From: JBBQVS01 sp038211295
GTDB lineage: Bacteria > Chloroflexota > Ktedonobacteria > Ktedonobacterales > Ktedonobacteraceae
Length of the DNA: 16,156 nt
Assembly (NCBI GenBank): GCA_038211295.1
Contig: JBBQVS010000087.1
Location: 1 to 16,156 of the forward strand
Direction of reading: 5' to 3'
Shown: positions 6,888 to 14,125 of the stretch, in pieces
How the letters are laid out: each line of letters starts with the position of its first letter
Position numbering within the stretch: position 1 is the stretch's first letter
Made by a program: the position numbers and the translations under genes
Notes under the pieces: generated by a model
Told to the model about the DNA's origin: nothing
Database searches by the model: none
Seen by the model: only the letters and a program-made list of their open reading frames with translations

Positions 6888-8426
6888 CTACATGTCTCGC
6901 AATTCGCGTTTCAGAATTTTGCCGGTGGCGTTTTTGGGTAGGGGCGTATCGATGAAGGTAATGGTACGTGGATACTTGTAGGCCGCGACGCGCTCTTTAC
7001 AGAAGGCGCGGATATCGTCCTCGGTTACGCTCGTACCGGTTTTGAGATAGATGAAGGCTTTAATCTCTTCGCCCATCTTCATATCGGGAATACCAATCAC
7101 CGCGACCTCCGCGACTGCCGGGTGCTCATATAACACTTCTTCTATTTCACGCGGGTAGACATTGAAGCCGCCACGAATAATCATATCTTTCTTGCGGTCA
7201 ACTATCGAGAAGTAGCCCTCTTCATCCACTTTTCCGATATCGCCACTGTGGAACCAGCCATTACGAATGGCCTCCGCCGTTGCGTCGGGTTGTTTATAAT
7301 AACCTTTCATGACGTTGTGACCACGAATGACAATCTCGCCCGTCTCGCCAACAGGAACTTCTTGATCGTTCGTATCGACGATTCGCATGTCAACGCCGTA
7401 CACTGGCAAACCAACCGTTCCCGCTTTTGTGGGCTTGAAAAGAACATTGAACGATGCCGTTGGCGACGTTTCAGAAAGACCATAGCCTTCCAGAATGGTT
7501 ACGCCGAACTCGTTTTTCCATGCGTGTAGCACCTCGACGGGATTAGCCGCGCCGCCACTAATGCAGGTACGCAGGCTCGACAGGTCATACTGCTTGCGGT
7601 TGGGATGATTCAGCAGGTAAATATACATGGTTGGAACACCCGCGAACGTCGTCACATGGTCGCGCTGAATAAGCTCAAACGCTTTGAGCGGCTCAAAACG
7701 TGCCATCAAGGTAAGCGTCGCACCCACCGTTATAAGAACGTTCATCACGGAGCTAATGCCAAACGAGTGGAAAAGCGGCAATGCGACCAACCCAACATCA
7801 TCGTCGCGCCAATCGATGCCCAGCGAGTCCACAGAGGTACGCGCGTTAAAGAAAAGGTTGAAATGGCTCAACTCCGCCCCTTTGGGCTTGCCTGTTGTGC
7901 CGCTTGTGTAGAGTATGACGGCAGTGTCATCGGGCATGGTCGCGGCCATTTCACAGGTTGGGGCGGCAATCGCCATCATAGTATCGAAGCTCGTGGCACC
8001 ATGAACGGAAGGAACAACATGAGAGCTGGGACTATTGACAATGACTAAATGCTCACACGTCTGCGTTTGCTTGTAGCCGCTCACGGCCTCTCCCGCAAAG
8101 CCTTCCCACACAACCAGCATCACGGCGTCGCTATCTTGTAGGTGATAGGCCACTTCGGGTGTCTTGAGCAACACGTTAAGCGGCACAACCGCCGCGCCAG
8201 CTTTGACGATACCATAGAAGCAGATCACAAACTGGGGAATATTGGGCAGCATAAGCGCGACCTTTTGCCCCGGCTTGATGCCGGCATTCGTCAGGGCGTT
8301 GGCGAATTGATTTGAGGCGGCATTGAGTTCCCGGTACGTCATCTTGAATGCATCGAAAATGAGCGCGGTATGATCGGGTTTACGCTTGCTCGTTTCAACA
8401 AGCATCGTTGCTAAGTTGAGACTCAT
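6888..8426 (-). CDS. Long-chain fatty acid--CoA ligase (AMP-binding)
   Basis: This 512-residue ANL-superfamily enzyme activates a carboxylic acid to its acyl-AMP and then to acyl-CoA. Motifs are in canonical order: YTSGTTGKPKG (173-183), EGYGLSET (313-320), GWFHSGD (390-396), DRKKDMIIRGG (410-420) and PKNATGK with the adenylation Lys503. Length and motifs match bacterial LcfB/FadD-type ligases, so a medium- or long-chain fatty acid is the likely substrate, though other acids are possible. It is probably soluble or membrane-associated; I see no transmembrane helix. The ATG at 8426 has AAAGGA 11 nt upstream, and a good promoter lies 48-75 nt upstream. It leads the minus-strand run that continues into the CysRS fusion 140 nt away. 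Confidence 0.93.
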   Translation of the reverse strand: MSLNLATMLVETSKRKPDHTALIFDAFKMTYRELNAASNQFANALTNAGIKPGQKVALMLPNIPQFVICFYGIVKAGAAVVPLNVLLKTPEVAYHLQDSDAVMLVVWEGFAGEAVSGYKQTQTCEHLVIVNSPSSHVVPSVHGATSFDTMMAIAAPTCEMAATMPDDTAVILYTSGTTGKPKGAELSHFNLFFNARTSVDSLGIDWRDDDVGLVALPLFHSFGISSVMNVLITVGATLTLMARFEPLKAFELIQRDHVTTFAGVPTMYIYLLNHPNRKQYDLSSLRTCISGGAANPVEVLHAWKNEFGVTILEGYGLSETSPTASFNVLFKPTKAGTVGLPVYGVDMRIVDTNDQEVPVGETGEIVIRGHNVMKGYYKQPDATAEAIRNGWFHSGDIGKVDEEGYFSIVDRKKDMIIRGGFNVYPREIEEVLYEHPAVAEVAVIGIPDMKMGEEIKAFIYLKTGTSVTEDDIRAFCKERVAAYKYPRTITFIDTPLPKNATGKILKRELRDM

Positions 8427-8473
8427 CGAATAGAATATCCTTTCTTGTATACGGCACCTGTTTCCTTCCCCTC

Positions 8474-8501
8474 ATTATAGCCCCGTTTGTGGGTTTGTGA
8501 A
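8474..8501 (-). promoter_or_regulatory. Sigma-70-type promoter of the minus-strand operon
   Basis: The minus strand reads TTCACA (8501-8496), a 16-nt spacer, then TATAAT (8479-8474). That is five of six bases at -35 and a perfect -10. Predicted transcription starts near 8467, giving a leader of about 40 nt before the acyl-CoA synthetase. Confidence 0.65.
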
Positions 8502-8578
8502 AGATGAGCCTGTATTTCAAGAGAAAATGAGTATAGTGAAGCGCGTTTGTTACAAAGTACTATACCGTGTTACTACAT

Positions 8579-8608
8579 TTGACATACAATATTTAAATAT
8601 GTTAGTAT
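8579..8608 (+). promoter_or_regulatory. Candidate promoter of the DUF4388-like gene
   Basis: TTGACA at 8579-8584 is a perfect -35. With an 18-nt spacer, TAGTAT (8603-8608) matches four of six -10 bases. The spacer holds a 12-bp AT-only palindrome (8589-8600). The leader would be about 130 nt. The whole 8427-8748 gap otherwise holds only this divergent promoter pair and no supported gene. Confidence 0.5.
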
Positions 8609-8748
8609 AAAATCATAAAGTATCTGGGTATAAGTGCAGAAATGCCTGTTTCCTAAGAAACTGTTCTTCTGTACTGCTCACAAGTATCTGTGCCTCGGTA
8701 CGGAAATGGGGTGAAAGGTGGAAAGAAGTTTTGGTGAGGGAGCAAAGA

Positions 8749-9258
8749 GTGACGCAAGTATACAACCTTGATCTTGAAACGATGCTCTTCACACTTTCAC
8801 GTCGCCAACTTTCTGGAAATCTTACGGCAGATATTTCAAAGGGAAGAGGCAAAAAAGAGCTAATCCATATTGAAATCACCGTCGAGAGTGGGAAGGTTCT
8901 TTCCTGTTTACTTCAGAGTAATCAGATACAACTAAGAGACGAACGCGCACTGGAGAGTATCGCGCAACTGGGCATGATCCCGTGGTCGTTTAGTGTCTCA
9001 CCGAGACAATCTATCGGAGAGCAGGCACGACCAGTGTTGGCCCTTAAAGTCGCAACGCAAGCAGGAACACCAGTGCGGCTTGTGAACCTACAATCAGAGA
9101 ACCTTGCTAAATTGCCACGTACACACTTTCAGGTTTACGCATATGTGGATGGAAGAAGAACGGTAGAGGAGATCGCGCACCTGCTTAGAACTACTCCTCA
9201 ACAGATCGAAGATGTGCTCTTTGAGCTACAGGCATGGCGCGTTGTTCAGTACAGATGA
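8749..9258 (+). CDS. DUF4388-like (PATAN-type) protein
   Basis: This is a 169-residue soluble protein. The N-terminal half (LETMLFTLSRRQLSGNLTADI, then IEITVESGKVLSCLL and ERALESIAQLGMIPWSFSV) resembles the DUF4388/PATAN domain found in bacterial signalling proteins. The C-terminal 40 residues (VDGRRTVEEIAHLLRTTPQQIEDVLFELQAWRVVQ) look like the small helical module that often follows it. This is resemblance in pattern only; no catalytic residues are evident. I chose the GTG at 8749 because AGGGAG stands 6 nt upstream. In-frame TTG 8731 and GTG 8734 have only AAGAAG and would add 5-6 residues. It lies 63 nt before the HAMP gene and is probably cotranscribed, which suggests a joint signalling role. 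Confidence 0.7.
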   Translation: MTQVYNLDLETMLFTLSRRQLSGNLTADISKGRGKKELIHIEITVESGKVLSCLLQSNQIQLRDERALESIAQLGMIPWSFSVSPRQSIGEQARPVLALKVATQAGTPVRLVNLQSENLAKLPRTHFQVYAYVDGRRTVEEIAHLLRTTPQQIEDVLFELQAWRVVQYR

Positions 9259-9321
9259 ACAACACAAAGACAAGTAACATATCATACGGTACATGCAAAA
9301 TTTGTAATAAAGGATTAGTTA

Positions 9322-10422
9322 ATGGAAGATCAATTTAGCGGTAGAGGATTACAAGCACCACGCACGGCGAAACGTGGTAGCTTCTGGAACAAGTTGTGGT
9401 ATAGTTGGACAGCACCGCCCCTGCCTGCCGCCAACGCATCGCTACAGATGCGTGAAAATGCGCGACAGGGAAGACTCACCAGCATTGTTATTTTTATTCT
9501 CATTTTCCTCAACCTGGGTTCAATACCCTCGGCTGTCGCGGGTCTCAATCGCGCTCTATCTGTGGTGCTGATTGTTTCGGTGGCGGCACTGGTTCTTGCG
9601 GTATTTTTGAACCGTCGTGGCTCCGTATTCTGGGCGGGTCTGATTATCGTACTTGTTCACGCAATTGGTATCATGCTTAACCTTTTCACGACCCCAACGG
9701 GTTTGAGCTTTGAAGTTATCTCGTCGTTCGCGATTCTCATTATTCCCACGCTACTGGCTGCCGCATTGCTCCCACCACTCGCCGTATTTGTGCTTGCGAT
9801 ACTTAGCACAGTATTTTGCGTATTTGCGATTACCACAATGCCGCACGCAGTAGGGTTCACGGCTCCCATGTCCCTCATTATTGTGCAAGGTGTGGTGCTT
9901 CCTGGCGTCGTACAAGGTGCCACGGCTGGCATCTCATTCTTGTGGGTAAGCAGTCTGCAACGCGCGTTACGAGAACGCGATCAAGCCGAAGAAGTTATAC
10001 GACTGGAACGCGATCTTTCGGAGCAGGCGGAAGCAATGGCGCGGCAGAAGGAGCAGTTGGAACAGAGCATCGATATGATTTTGCATACACAGATGCGTGT
10101 CGCCAATGGTGATTTAAACGCACGCGTTCCCCTCACCTCTGAAAACGTCTTGTGGCCTGTGGCAGGAACCTTGAATAACCTTATTACACGCCTGCAACGC
10201 TCTTACACAGCAGGAAAACAACTGGAACATACAAAAGCGAGCGCGGATTGGCTCGTCTCTATTCTTCGCAAACGTAAAGCAGGTCAACTATCACCACAGT
10301 ATACGCGTACTGGCACGATGATTGACCCTATCGCAATGGAGTTGTTCACGGCATCAGAATTGCAACGGCAGGTATCAGGAGAGCAACAACCTTCGGCATT
10401 TTCTGAACGTCGTCCACGATAA
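9322..10422 (+). CDS. Six-helix membrane protein with HAMP domain and no output domain
   Basis: The 366-residue protein has a cytoplasmic, Pro/Arg-containing N-terminus (1-50). It then has about six hydrophobic segments (roughly 52-72, 77-97, 101-122, 128-150, 150-170 and 183-208), a charged coiled coil (about 212-252), and a HAMP linker ending near residue 303 (VANGDLNARVPLTSENVLWPV, then LNNLITRLQRS). A short polar tail follows. No histidine-kinase, methyl-accepting, cyclase or GGDEF domain is present, so it would be a sensor or scaffold that acts through partners. ATG 9322 has AAAGGA 7-8 nt upstream. It is tightly linked to the DUF4388-like gene and lies 58 nt before the MFS gene. Confidence 0.8.
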   Translation: MEDQFSGRGLQAPRTAKRGSFWNKLWYSWTAPPLPAANASLQMRENARQGRLTSIVIFILIFLNLGSIPSAVAGLNRALSVVLIVSVAALVLAVFLNRRGSVFWAGLIIVLVHAIGIMLNLFTTPTGLSFEVISSFAILIIPTLLAAALLPPLAVFVLAILSTVFCVFAITTMPHAVGFTAPMSLIIVQGVVLPGVVQGATAGISFLWVSSLQRALRERDQAEEVIRLERDLSEQAEAMARQKEQLEQSIDMILHTQMRVANGDLNARVPLTSENVLWPVAGTLNNLITRLQRSYTAGKQLEHTKASADWLVSILRKRKAGQLSPQYTRTGTMIDPIAMELFTASELQRQVSGEQQPSAFSERRPR

Positions 10423-10467
10423 ATACCTTGTGTACTACAACAATGTAGCAAAGTCATCTAGCCATCG

Positions 10468-10473
10468 AAAGGA
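10468..10473 (+). promoter_or_regulatory. Ribosome binding site fixing a TTG start
   Basis: AAAGGA lies 7 nt before TTG at 10481. No other start codon downstream of the HAMP gene is better placed, so it decides the start of the MFS gene. Confidence 0.65.
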
Positions 10474-10480
10474 AACCATT

Positions 10481-11779
10481 TTGTCCGAATTTGCACCTCT
10501 CTCCGACGTAGCAGCAATACTTCCTGGCGCGTCGGATGTGGCTCAAACTCCCACAAAGCCAGTCACACCACTCTTCCAACTTATGTTGTCACTCGCGAAT
10601 GTCGTCGTGTGGTTATCGATCATTCCATTGTATCAACTGCTCTTACCCGCACAGGTCGCAGTACTCGATCCGCAAAACAAAATTTCGACGCTTTCCTTCA
10701 TTATTTTTATCGCGGGCGTTACCTCTGTCCTTGCTCAACCATTCGCCGGCGCATTCAGTGATCGCACAACATCGCGCTTTGGTCGGCGTCGTCCCTGGAT
10801 TATCGCGGGTATGTTGCTGGTCGTGATCTCGCTGCTCCTCCTGGCAAACGCGCCAAGCATTCCGATACTCGCGATAGAGCTGGGTGCGTTTGGCCTTGTT
10901 ATGGGCATGGTACTCTCTCCGGTACTCGCGATTATCCCTGACATGGTTCCCGTGCGCCAACGCGCAACCGTTTCCGCCTTTGTAGGACTCGCCCAACCTG
11001 TGGGAACGCTGATTGGTATTATCCTGATCGCGCAAGTAATCAGATCCACACAGATTTCTTACTACGCAGTCGCGGGTATTTTATTTGTAGTTATCATTTT
11101 GTTCGCGCTCTTCGTGCGTGAGACCCCTTTGCCGAAAGAGAGCGTACCGCCGTTTTCACTGCGGGTATTTTTGCGGAACTTCTTCATCAATCCAGTCAAA
11201 TATCCCGATTTCGGGTACACCTGGCTGGCGCGTTTCCTAGTCATTCTGGCACAGACGATTCTTGTGGAGTTCATCCTATTTTATTTGCACGATGTTGTTC
11301 ACTACGAAAGCCTTTTTCCTGGACAAACGGCACAACAAGGCGTCTCAATCTTTCAGGGTATCTACACAGTGACGTTGATTGTTTCGACGATTGTTTCAGG
11401 CATTCTTTCTGACCGCTTGCAGAGACGCAAGATTTTTGTCGTTGTCGCCAGTATCATTATGACCGTCGCGCTCTTGTTGCTTGCGTTTGTACCGGGCTGG
11501 CCTATAGTCCTGGTGGTCGCGGCTGTCTTCGGCGTTGGCTTCGGTATCTATATTTCTGCGGATATCGCGCTTGCGACGCAGGTATTGCCACAGATACAGA
11601 GTCAGGGCAAAGATTTGGGCTTCATAACGGCGGCTAACATCCTGCCAGAGTTGTTGTTCCCGGTGATTTCCTTTGTCGCCTTCGGCATCTTTCATGGCTA
11701 TCCCGCGCTTTTCACAATCGCGGCGGTAGCAACGTTGTTGGGAGCGTTATGCATTCTACCGATTAAGGGTGTGAGGTAG
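10481..11779 (+). CDS. MFS transporter (GPH/SLC45-like)
   Basis: This is a 432-residue polytopic inner-membrane transporter with about 12 predicted helices. The first half carries the extended MFS motif A, GAFSDRTTSRFGRRRPWI (90-107). The RFGRRRP form is typical of glycoside-pentoside-hexuronide/SLC45-like sugar transporters. The second half repeats a shorter version, GILSDRLQRRK. A sugar or glycoside is therefore a reasonable but unproven substrate. The start is TTG 10481, with AAAGGA 7 nt upstream; an in-frame ATG at 10322 would overlap the HAMP gene and add a polar, non-conserved leader. It is the last gene of a likely three-gene plus-strand group, and a 62-bp palindrome begins 17 nt past its stop. 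Confidence 0.88.
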   Translation: MSEFAPLSDVAAILPGASDVAQTPTKPVTPLFQLMLSLANVVVWLSIIPLYQLLLPAQVAVLDPQNKISTLSFIIFIAGVTSVLAQPFAGAFSDRTTSRFGRRRPWIIAGMLLVVISLLLLANAPSIPILAIELGAFGLVMGMVLSPVLAIIPDMVPVRQRATVSAFVGLAQPVGTLIGIILIAQVIRSTQISYYAVAGILFVVIILFALFVRETPLPKESVPPFSLRVFLRNFFINPVKYPDFGYTWLARFLVILAQTILVEFILFYLHDVVHYESLFPGQTAQQGVSIFQGIYTVTLIVSTIVSGILSDRLQRRKIFVVVASIIMTVALLLLAFVPGWPIVLVVAAVFGVGFGIYISADIALATQVLPQIQSQGKDLGFITAANILPELLFPVISFVAFGIFHGYPALFTIAAVATLLGALCILPIKGVR

Positions 11780-11795
11780 AGGAAAACACGAGTTC

Positions 11796-11857
11796 AAGCA
11801 CACGGCCCAGAGTGACGGGGAACACATGTGTTCCCCGTCACTCTGGGCCGTGTGCTT
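11796..11857. terminator. Perfect 62-bp palindrome between convergent genes
   Basis: The arms 11796-11826 and 11827-11857 (31 bp each) are exact reverse complements with no spacer. The centre is AACACATGTGTT. The palindrome begins 17 nt after the MFS stop and its last two bases overlap the stop codon of the opposing NmrA-like gene. Transcripts from either side would fold into a very long stem. Neither side has a long T-run (plus AGCCTTTG; minus GAACTCGTGTTTTCC). A bidirectional terminator or transcript-end stabiliser is the simplest reading. Confidence 0.75.
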
Positions 11858-12716
11858 AGCCTTTGAATGCTTCGATATTCTCTTGCAGGTACGCCTTCAT
11901 CGTGCGTGGCTTTTGCTTGATAAGCTGCTCAAGGTCTGACGAGACTGGGGAACCGCCACCTTGACGGTAAAACTCATACAGCTTCACAAGACCGTTCGCG
12001 TACCAGTCGGACATGCCTGCTGCGAGCAATGCCTGACGCATTCCCTCATCAGGGACGGGAGTATACGTTATCTCTTTACTCAGTACCGTTGAGAGCATCG
12101 CGGCGATCTGAGTATCTGAGAGAGCTTCGGGGCCAGTGATATCGTAGGCGTGTCCCTCGTGTCCCGTCTCCATGAGCACGTTCGCGGCTGCGATAGCAAT
12201 ATCGCGGGTATCAACATGGCTTACAACAGCATCAGCAAGCGGCTCATAAAATGTTCCCTGCGCGACGATAGAGCGTGCGTGCGAAGTCACAAAGTTTTGC
12301 ATGAAGGAATTTAGTCGTAGAAAGGTGTAAGCAATGCCCGACGCCCGTATCGTGTTCTCCGCTTGCGCGTGGATGCGTGTAAACGGACAGATTGCTTCAG
12401 TGTCGGCTCCTAAGACCGAATGCTTGACAATGTGCTGCACACCGGCTTTTTTTGCTTCGTCCACAAGCGCGGCCTCGATCTGTGGAAGTTGCGGTGTGCT
12501 TGGAGAGAGCATATAAAAATGCGTGACGCCCCGCATGGCTGAGCGCATACTCTCTCTATCCGCGATATTGCCAAGCACGACCTCAATTCCTTGAGACTGC
12601 AATCGTTCTTTATCCTCAACGTTACGTACAACCGCCCGAAACGCGGCCTTACAGAACGTGAGTTCGTGTATCAACTTACTTCCAACATTCCCTGTTGCGC
12701 CAGTCACAAGTATCAT
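11856..12716 (-). CDS. NmrA-like/atypical SDR NAD(P)-binding protein
   Basis: The 286-residue cytoplasmic protein starts with a Rossmann motif TGATGNVG (5-12). The second strand is followed by RAVVRN, suggesting preference for NADP(H), and the GNIADRESMRSAMRGVTHFYML stretch is typical of NmrA/TMR-like atypical short-chain dehydrogenases. Such proteins act as quinone or isoflavone-type reductases or as redox sensors; the substrate cannot be read from sequence. I chose the ATG at 12716 because AAAAGG lies 8 nt upstream and the fold starts at once with MILVTG; an in-frame GTG at 12725 sits only 1 nt from that site. It lies downstream of a Fur-family gene and could share its transcript, although a separate promoter is possible. 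Confidence 0.87.
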   Translation of the reverse strand: MILVTGATGNVGSKLIHELTFCKAAFRAVVRNVEDKERLQSQGIEVVLGNIADRESMRSAMRGVTHFYMLSPSTPQLPQIEAALVDEAKKAGVQHIVKHSVLGADTEAICPFTRIHAQAENTIRASGIAYTFLRLNSFMQNFVTSHARSIVAQGTFYEPLADAVVSHVDTRDIAIAAANVLMETGHEGHAYDITGPEALSDTQIAAMLSTVLSKEITYTPVPDEGMRQALLAAGMSDWYANGLVKLYEFYRQGGGSPVSSDLEQLIKQKPRTMKAYLQENIEAFKG

Positions 12717-12748
12717 TTTACACACCTTTTACAACGCTAGTGATAGAG

Positions 12749-12778
12749 ATAATAACGCACACTTTTGTGGGGACTCAA
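12749..12778 (-). promoter_or_regulatory. Candidate promoter of the NmrA-like gene
   Basis: The minus strand reads TTGAGT (12778-12773), an 18-nt spacer, then TATTAT (12754-12749): four of six and five of six consensus bases. It lies in the gap after the Fur-family gene, so the NmrA-like gene may be transcribed independently. Confidence 0.4.
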
Positions 12779-12785
12779 CATTTGG

Positions 12786-13256
12786 TTACAGCTTCCGGGA
12801 CGCATGTGATTTGTCTGACTCCGCCTGCATCTTTTGCCAGCACGTATCGCAATAGCCGGAGGCGAGCAGGTTTAACGAGATAGTATGAAAATGATGCTGC
12901 GTCTGTAAAGACTCGTGGAGATTGCCCAGCAGCGTATCGTCCAGATGAACCATGCTATGGCAACGCTGACATACAAGATGATGATGCGTGTTGCCACTTG
13001 GAATTTCGTAATGCGACGGTTTCCCTGGCAAATGATGCTCGTGAACGAGTCCCAGTTCTTTTAGCAGTTCCAGCGTCCGATAGATAGTTGAAAGGCTGAC
13101 ACGGGGATTGATGGCCTGCACACGTTCCGCGATCTGCTCCAGACTGATGTGTTCGTTGGCTTCTTGAATAACACTCAACACAAGATAGCGTTGTGGCGTC
13201 AAACGGTAGCCGCGTTTGTGCAGCAAATCATTGCTGGCCTCGACATAATGATGCAT
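12786..13256 (-). CDS. Fur-family metal-responsive regulator
   Basis: This 156-residue DNA-binding repressor has an N-terminal winged helix: LTPQRYLVLSVI (19-30), and the recognition region VSLSTIYRTLELLKELGLV (53-71). The dimerisation/metal domain has HHHLVCQRCH (C96, C99) and GYCDTC (C136, C139), the CxxC pairs of the structural zinc site. Probable sensory ligands are H36, E84, H91, H93 and D107. Glu rather than Asp at position 84 argues against a PerR-type peroxide sensor, but Fur, Zur and Mur cannot be told apart by sequence alone. The ATG has GAGGGG 8 nt upstream. It is divergent from the second S51 gene across a 127-nt region with short dyads and may regulate either side. Confidence 0.9.
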   Translation of the reverse strand: MHHYVEASNDLLHKRGYRLTPQRYLVLSVIQEANEHISLEQIAERVQAINPRVSLSTIYRTLELLKELGLVHEHHLPGKPSHYEIPSGNTHHHLVCQRCHSMVHLDDTLLGNLHESLQTQHHFHTISLNLLASGYCDTCWQKMQAESDKSHASRKL

Positions 13257-13303
13257 CCTACATTCCCCTCTTGCTTCTCAGACGTGGTATATATATGTAT
13301 CGT

Positions 13304-13343
13304 AGCACTGTGCTTCTAGCTCGTCAAGCAGGTAGCTTGCTAC
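13304..13343. promoter_or_regulatory. Dyads in the Fur/S51 divergent region
   Basis: Two short palindromes are present: AGCAC-T-GTGCT (13304-13314) and GTAGC-TT-GCTAC (13332-13343). They lie between the Fur-family start (13256) and the S51 start (13384), a natural place for an operator. Neither matches the classical Fur box, and no strong -35/-10 pair was found in 13257-13383. Confidence 0.35.
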
Positions 13344-13383
13344 ATCGTGTACTCTATGTGAGACTATCGAAAGTGAGAAGGCA

Positions 13384-14094
13384 ATGACAGGCTTTATTGT
13401 ATTAGAGGGTGGAGCGGAATTTGGCGGACAGATGGCGGAACCAGATCAACGCGCAATCGAACTCGCGGGCGGTTTGAGTGCCGCGATCAAGATTATCCCA
13501 ACGGCTGCGGCTCCCGACAAGAATCATCAACGCGCGGGACGCAACGGCGTCAACTGGTTCAAAAGTCTTGGTGCAACGCAGGTTGAAGCACTTCCCCTGA
13601 TTGATAAAGTATCAGCGAACGACGCCAGCATCAGCTCGGCCTTGCGTTCAGCACACCTCATCTACCTGCTGGGAGGCTTTACAGGCTACCTCGGTCAAAC
13701 GCTCGCGGGTAGCAAGAGTTGGCAGGCAATGCAGAGCGCATATGAGCAGGGGGCAGTAATCGCTGGCAGTAGCGCGGGCGCAATGGTTTTGTGTCAGCAC
13801 TATTTCGACCCTGGCACAAAACGCGTTACCGACGGGTTAGGGCTGGTGCCGAACGCGTGCGTTTTACCACATCACAATACCTTTGGTAAAGGCTGGGTAG
13901 AGCAACTCGCGCAACAACTGCCCGGTGTTGTGTTGCTTGGCATCGACGAGCAGACCGGGATGATTAGTGAGGGACAACATGACTCACAAAGTCCCCTCTG
14001 GCGCGTCTATGGCAAAGGTGTGGTGACACTGTACCACAATGGACACCCTAATGTCTATAAGAAGGGCGAACAGTTTTCATACATAAAAGCATAA
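13384..14094 (+). CDS. Peptidase S51 / cyanophycinase-like hydrolase (copy 2)
   Basis: The 236-residue cytoplasmic protein shares the S51 fold with the gene at 1938. The elbow is GSSAGAM (nucleophile Ser130), the histidine is H163 or H164 (LPHHN), and the acid is E189 (GIDEQT). Both proteins share YEQGAV.AG.SAGAM and the LG(I/L)VP and WRV.G blocks but otherwise diverge widely, so they are paralogues rather than a recent duplication. The middle loop reads LGGFTGYLGQT in place of GGNPQHV, suggesting a different substrate. ATG 13384 has GAGAAGG 2 nt upstream, a tight spacing. It starts 127 nt from the divergent Fur-family gene and ends 31 nt before the flavoprotein gene, so they are probably one operon. 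Confidence 0.84.
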   Translation: MTGFIVLEGGAEFGGQMAEPDQRAIELAGGLSAAIKIIPTAAAPDKNHQRAGRNGVNWFKSLGATQVEALPLIDKVSANDASISSALRSAHLIYLLGGFTGYLGQTLAGSKSWQAMQSAYEQGAVIAGSSAGAMVLCQHYFDPGTKRVTDGLGLVPNACVLPHHNTFGKGWVEQLAQQLPGVVLLGIDEQTGMISEGQHDSQSPLWRVYGKGVVTLYHNGHPNVYKKGEQFSYIKA

Positions 14095-14125
14095 TCACGA
14101 AAACGAGGAAGAGAAGAGGAAATAT

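Noticed and set aside
7605..8048. 147-residue plus-strand reading frame
   Set aside because: It is antisense to the acyl-CoA ligase, whose motifs are all intact, and its composition is not protein-like.
10322..10480. Upstream ATG for the MFS transporter
   Set aside because: It overlaps the HAMP gene by 101 nt and adds a polar leader unlike the family. TTG 10481 has a far better ribosome site.
13257..13383. Classical Fur box
   Set aside because: The palindromes present (AGCAC/GTGCT and GTAGC/GCTAC) do not match the GATAATGATAATC pattern.
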